A stretch of 64,000 nt of DNA from contig NC_036460.1 of the NCBI RefSeq assembly GCF_002775205.1, forward strand, positions 3,044,056 to 3,108,055. Direction: 5' to 3'. The position numbers and the translations under genes were made by a program. The number at the start of each line of letters is the position of its first letter. Positions within the stretch are counted from its first letter, which is position 1. Below the pieces are notes generated by a model. That model had not been told where the DNA came from and made no database searches. It was given only the letters and a program-made list of their open reading frames with translations. This DNA comes from Xiphophorus maculatus (taxonomy: Eukaryota; Chordata; Actinopteri; Cyprinodontiformes; Poeciliidae). Below, one piece after another: positions 59,374-64,000 of the stretch.

Positions 59374-59559
59374 GTAAGTTCTGCTGGTTTTAACGTTGTT
59401 GGTCTGCAACTTTTAGATGCTTCCCTGCTGCAACGCACCTGAATCCATCGAAGGGTTAATGGCCAACGCAGGTGTTGGAGCAGTGATGAGACCACAGTGG
59501 CTCTTACAGACTGCTGCTCTTTCCTTTATCTTCAGAGTCGGGTACTAACTTCTTTTTAG

Positions 59560-60240
59560 GGGAGGCAAGTGAGGTTCTGCTTCACCTGTCATAATGGAAA
59601 AATATGATAAAAATAATTTATATTGCTATTTTCACCCTGTGGTTTGTACTATAAAGTACCTACTTTTCATTTAGCTTTAGCAATTCTGATTATGTTTTCT
59701 TCAAAATAGCTGAATTTTCACATTTTCCCATTCAAATGCTCAGAAGCGCAGCTGGTGAGGCAGCAGGAAGCTGAGCCTCACCTGGGATTGATCAACCTCT
59801 CGCTAACGGCACTGGCTGCCATTCTATGCTCCTCCTGGCTGTATGTCGCCAATAAAATGGCCACAAAGCATTTTATGTATGAACTGATTTTCCATAATTT
59901 AGCTTATCTATATAATGTACAGTGTTTTTTGTCACCAACTGTTTGTGTAACATGTTTCGTGTGCTGAGGAGCGATCAGAAACCAGAGAACAGATTGGAGG
60001 TGAGGCAGGCAGTTCTCTTGCCTCATGGCAGGGGGCGCTCATGATCCCAGACATTGTGACTCCACAACTGCAGAGTAAGAGACAGTAACAGCGAGCTAGC
60101 CATGGAGCTAGCCATGGAGCTAGCCATGGAGCTAGCCATGGAGCTAGCCATGGAGCTAGCCATGGAGCTAGCCATGGAGCTAGCCATACAGTAAAGTGCA
60201 GCGATATATTGATAGTTTTCTCCTCTTACCACATCAGTCA
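59560..60240. mobile_element. dispersed element with internal 12-bp array
   Basis: TAGGGGAGGCAAGTGAGGTT at the left and blocks such as GAGGCAGGCAGTTCTC, AGGGGGCGCTCATGATCC and TGTGACTCCACAACTGCAG resemble a dispersed fish element. The 70-codon frame at 59755-59967 inside it shows no recognised domain. Boundaries are uncertain. Confidence 0.4.
60093..60187. repeat. 12-bp tandem repeat (GAGCTAGCCATG)n
   Basis: About eight almost perfect units, each containing the palindromes GCTAGC and CCATGG. Confidence 0.95.
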
Positions 60241-60540
60241 CTTATTAATAATCACAAAATAAACATTAAGCCTAAAACCAAAGTACTGCAACAGACTGAA
60301 TGTTCTGCTCTTTGTGTAGTAAATATGTTGGGTTTTTTTGTCAGTTGCTATAGCAACTGTCTGCGCGTAGCTGCGCTGATACAGAGAGCGAGAAAGACGT
60401 GGTTTTGAGTTGTACTTTAACGGTTTTCCACTTTGCTGTGGAGCCCAGCAAGAAATTAACGCATTTTTACAATTTTAATGAATATATTTTATCTGTATAT
60501 TGTGAAAAAACTAAAGAAGCTGCCTACTTTTATCTGCTTA

Positions 60541-61000
60541 AACCGACTTAATTAAGTCCCATGGAAAACAGCTTCATTAATATTTTGAATCGGTTCCTCA
60601 TTCTTATCATCACGCTGTAATTGCGCTCTGTTTAATTAAATTAATATTTTTTTATTGACTCGAACTTCGGCTTCTGTGAAACCAAGATAAGACGACATTC
60701 TGCCAAACTCTCTAACGTTTCCTCCAGATGGGATCGATTATTTTTATGGAGTCATAACCGTGAGCAAACCATCTTTAATTTGAAACTTCCACGGCCATAA
60801 AGTTGAAGATCTGCTTTTTTTGTTCTTAAAAACCCGACCAGTTCTTCACCTTCGATTGCCTGAGTCGATTCTCTTAGTGCTTCACTAAAGGAGGAAGAAA
60901 AAGCAGCGATTTGATGGACCACCGCGCAGCCAAAGGAAGAAATGTGGAGACATCATAACTCTCTTCTGCTTATTTAAAGCTTTTGCAAGCAAGTAGCAAA
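60541..61000. promoter_or_regulatory. candidate non-coding regulatory element in tyw1 intron 13
   Basis: Non-repetitive sequence with many homeodomain-type cores (CTTAATTAAGTCCC, GTTTAATTAAATTAAT, TTTTTTATTGAC) and no matching repeat elsewhere in the window. Composition resembles deeply conserved vertebrate enhancers, but conservation cannot be seen from one sequence. Confidence 0.25.
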
Positions 61001-61499
61001 TTCATTACTCAGCTTCAGATGTGGGAAAATGCTAATTTTGAGACTGATCACCTGGGATCTATCATTTAACTTTAATTTCACCTTGTTCATCATTTTTACT
61101 GCAACACTACATAAAACTATACACAGGAGGTAACTGCAGCGGTTTGGGGAAAGAACAGGGCTTCATTTATCCTTAATGCATCAAATAAAGTTAAAATACT
61201 CGGTAAGTTCATTTTCTGTGGCCTTTAACAGTAAAAAGATTGATTCAGTCACCAAAAACCTTCTCAGTTTATTATAATTGAGTCATATTATAGATTTTTT
61301 TAAATGTTAAAATGCTTTTCTTGCACAAATGGATTCAGTTTGAAACTTTTAGATGCATTCCTGCTCGAATGAATCGAACAAGTGGTTAAAGGTGATCGAT
61401 TGTGCAGAATTCACATTTTGTTTTTTCCATTTCAGCCCAAGCACTTAAAAAAAACTGTTAAAAGTTTTTTGGTGTCTGTTTCAAAACTTTCTCGATTGT

Positions 61500-61740
61500 T
61501 AAGTCACAATCAACGGGCACTGCGCCGTTGCCTAGCAACATAAGCTGATTTCCAGCACGTTTGGTCAGCTGGTTTTATCACTTTACAATGGCTGCTGGAA
61601 AAGGCAAGTGTTTTGTTGTTGACTAACCATCCAGAAACTACTTTCTGCTTTCTTGTGGGTTGTGCAGGAGGCTCCACTTCTGCTTTTCAAAGATGTACAG
61701 TTGTAGCTTTTGTTGTGTTGACATAGTTGGTGACACAGAT
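61500..61740. repeat. dispersed repeat shared with 13.8 kb, with X-box-like site
   Basis: GGCTGCTGGAAAAGG...GACTAACCATCCAGAAAC...CTTCTGCTTTTCA matches 13832-13940. GTTGCCTAGCAAC, a perfect X-box-like palindrome, is at 61527-61539. Confidence 0.6.
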
Positions 61741-62000
61741 GAAACCAGAAGTTTACAAACACCAAATAAAAAAACCATTAACAGTTTTTTTCCCCTCACC
61801 GTCTGAAGTTAAATCAGACCAAATGTCTCTTGTTTTTGGTCCATCAGAATCACCAAAATTATTTCTATTTGCCAAATGGCAAAATAATGAGAGATTTATT
61901 TAGAGATTTATTTATTATTGCCCTCAGGATAAGACATGAAGTTCAAAATCTAAAATATGGATCAAACTTAAAGTATTTAATTAAATGTAAATGCGTCACA
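61735..62000. mobile_element. Tc1-like remnant
   Basis: GAAACCAGAAGTTTACAAAC and CCGTCTGAAGTTAAATCAGACC match the remnant at 13541-13790. No transposase frame. Confidence 0.5.
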
Positions 62001-62464
62001 CGATTTGTGAAACTTTTTCTTTAAAATCAGAACATCTGGAAACAAATGAACTATTTTATTATATTTTCTTTACTGAAGCTCAATATTTTTATTCTGTATC
62101 AGATAGTTTGGTGCTCCAGATGGATTATTACATCAGCAGGTTGTAATTATTTAATTGGATTATTTAACTATTTGGGGGTCAATTAAAACATATATATTTT
62201 TTAAGATAAAGATGAAAAAGAACGGAAGACTGCATATTACTGGAGGTAGTAAGGAATGCTTATTTAATCCGTCTGAAGGAGAAAAGATTAAATTGTGTTG
62301 ATTATATTTAGATCTAAATTGTTGCAGTTTATAAATCAAATTAATAAGAAATTTACCTGTTAAATTGGAGACAACTAAAATGCGGTAATTTTGTCATCTC
62401 AAATTTCGGTAGTTTATGCACCTTCCAGATATAAGTGTCTAATAATAAATCATCTAAAGTTTTA

Positions 62465-62740
62465 TTTTTTCATTTATTGCTGCGTTGCCGTCCTGCCTGC
62501 TTCCTGTCTGACAGCCGTCCTCCTTTACTCCACCTGGCCTCCCGCCATCCCGCCGTTCTGCCGTCGCTTTGGGAGTTGTCAGAGTTGTGCGTTCGTGTCA
62601 GATTTGGAACGGAGGCAGCTTGAAATATCTCACCTCCCTGCTGCTGTCGGCCAATTATCCTCGTCTCTGCTGGGCTGAAAGGACCTAATGCCACAGATAA
62701 CCTTCCAGTTCGAGGTAGAAGTTGGAGGGACATAAAGGGA
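62465..62740. other. GC-richer non-coding patch in tyw1 intron 13
   Basis: C-rich sequence (CTCCCGCCATCCCGCCGTTC) in AT-rich surroundings. Short frames on both strands show no TYW1 similarity; the expected next TYW1 exon is not here. Confidence 0.3.
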
Positions 62741-62893
62741 AAGCTGCAGTCTTTCTTTCTTTAACATCCTGTTGTTGTTTATATACCGGTGGGCAGCAGA
62801 GACCACTGAAAAGCATCAATTTATTTGCTTTTTGTTTTGTTTTGATTAGCCATTTCTCATGATAACTTTTCTTCGCCATCATGTTTCTCTTAG

Positions 62894-63772
62894 GTTCACA
62901 CTGCAGCCTGAAGTGACGCAAATCAGAATTTTTTTTAATTTTTTTTGCGTGCTTTCCAAATATATGAGATGTGATCTCCAAACATCACGCACGCACAGTA
63001 GAGGGCGCAATAACGTCACTCAAGAGAGCATGCTCAGTGTTCTACCATTAAAAAAAAAGAAGAAGAAGAAGCGCTCAGCGTTCAGAGAAGTAAACGTTGA
63101 TGCCAACGGTGGAGCGTATCTTATAATTTTAAAAGACCAGATTCGTATCGGCTCTAGATCCACTCCAAAAATCCAATCTGTGTTGTTCAGACTGTCGTGA
63201 AAAGATCAGATTCTGATCGCATTAAAGCAAAACAAAATCGGAAAGTAGTTCAATTACTTGGAAGCTTAACGATTTGCTTATAGGTTCGCGTAGCGTGTGA
63301 CTTATTTTTGTGATGACGTATCGCTCACGCTCCGTAAGATGGCGTCGCATCAAAACCGTTCCAAAGTATGTGTTTTTTTATTTCATTTGATTTATTTATT
63401 TATTTCAAACAAGTTTTTAAAAACGAGAAAACATGCAGTCAGTAGGACAGAGAAAACGTGCAAACATAACCAAGAGCAACATTTACTGTCGTATTCAATA
63501 AATAGAAAGTAAATTTTGACGAGGATCGTTTATTATATTCACGGCACAAAAACCGTTGATGTGCAGGAAGTTAAATTTCGTGTTAAAATGTTTATTGTTT
63601 AAGAAAGTTTTATTTTTACTTAAATCGAAAACAACATGGTGCATATTTTGAATGAAAGAGTTTGTGTACGAACTCAATGAGAATTGAAAAGAGAAGCAAA
63701 TTGATAAGCAAAATCGATAATGGAATCGGTATCAATAAATTCTTATCAATTCCCTTCAGGCTGCAGTGTGAA
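62894..63772. mobile_element. TIR element with perfect 18-bp ends
   Basis: TTCACACTGCAGCCTGAA at 62894-62911 and its exact inverted copy TTCAGGCTGCAGTGTGAA at 63755-63772 enclose 843 bp without a transposase frame. A GAA/AAG tract lies near 63055-63070. Confidence 0.75.
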
Positions 63773-64000
63773 TGCAGACATATTCATCTTTTTTTGCTTA
63801 TTCTCCTTCATGTTGTCACGTAATACAGCAGACATATTTTGACTTTAAGCAAAGCCTTTTCATTTCTATTATTTATCATATTTAAAATAAATCCCCATCT
63901 GGCGCAGATCATATTTCTTTTAGATTATTTTTCTAGGACAGTTTACTTGAATTTTAGATGTAACAGAATAATTTTGTTATTTATGAGCAGTAACCGCCAG

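Noticed and set aside
59374-64000. Remaining TYW1 exons within the window
   Set aside because: I looked for sequence coding the expected C-terminal part of the radical-SAM domain with flanking splice sites and found none; the short frames here do not match.

Overview
The window looks like nuclear DNA from a teleost fish. Coding islands are compact and GC-rich, and they sit in AT-rich DNA packed with short foldback or terminal-inverted-repeat (TIR) transposons, a tRNA-derived SINE, Tc1-like remnants and (TG)n/(AAT)n microsatellites. Seven intronless claudin-type genes lie in tandem on the + strand, as expected of the expanded claudin 3/4-like clusters of ray-finned fish. An acanthomorph is the best guess, but that rests on general repeat flavour only.

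Layout. 1-5.8 kb: gene-free, mostly repeats. 6.0-32.2 kb: seven single-exon claudin genes, all on +, with coding spans 6061-6684, 10622-11263, 14883-15635, 18031-18714, 22828-23493, 26806-27441 and 31568-32227. The first six keep the full claudin signature (W...GLW...C...C). The seventh is divergent and has lost the first disulfide cysteine. Gene 3 has a long Tyr/Pro tail and lacks the usual terminal Tyr-Val. 32.2-35.4 kb: repeats. 35.45-37.53 kb: sbds on -, five coding exons. 38.50-59.37 kb and beyond: tyw1 on +, 13 coding exons readable (579 codons), with the 3' end outside the window. The two are head to head, with about 1 kb between start codons, as at human 7q11.21.

Function. Claudins are four-pass tight-junction proteins that set paracellular permeability. 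Tandem copies in fish are typically divided among gill, skin, gut and kidney epithelia. SBDS releases eIF6 from nascent 60S ribosomal subunits. TYW1 is the flavodoxin plus radical-SAM enzyme that builds the tricyclic core of wybutosine in tRNA-Phe. sbds and tyw1 may share promoter DNA.

Repeats are the most distinctive part. About 15 copies of one palindromic MITE (TIR CACTGCAAAAACAC) are concentrated at 19-31 kb. They make up most of the DNA next to claudins 5-7. Several carry pairs of RFX X-box-like palindromes (GTTGCTAGGTAAC) exactly 31 bp apart. A TIR-bounded element of about 1.5 kb in tyw1 intron 4 contains hairpin modules and a 129-bp satellite. I found no new gene system; the strongest leads are regulatory and mobile-DNA observations.
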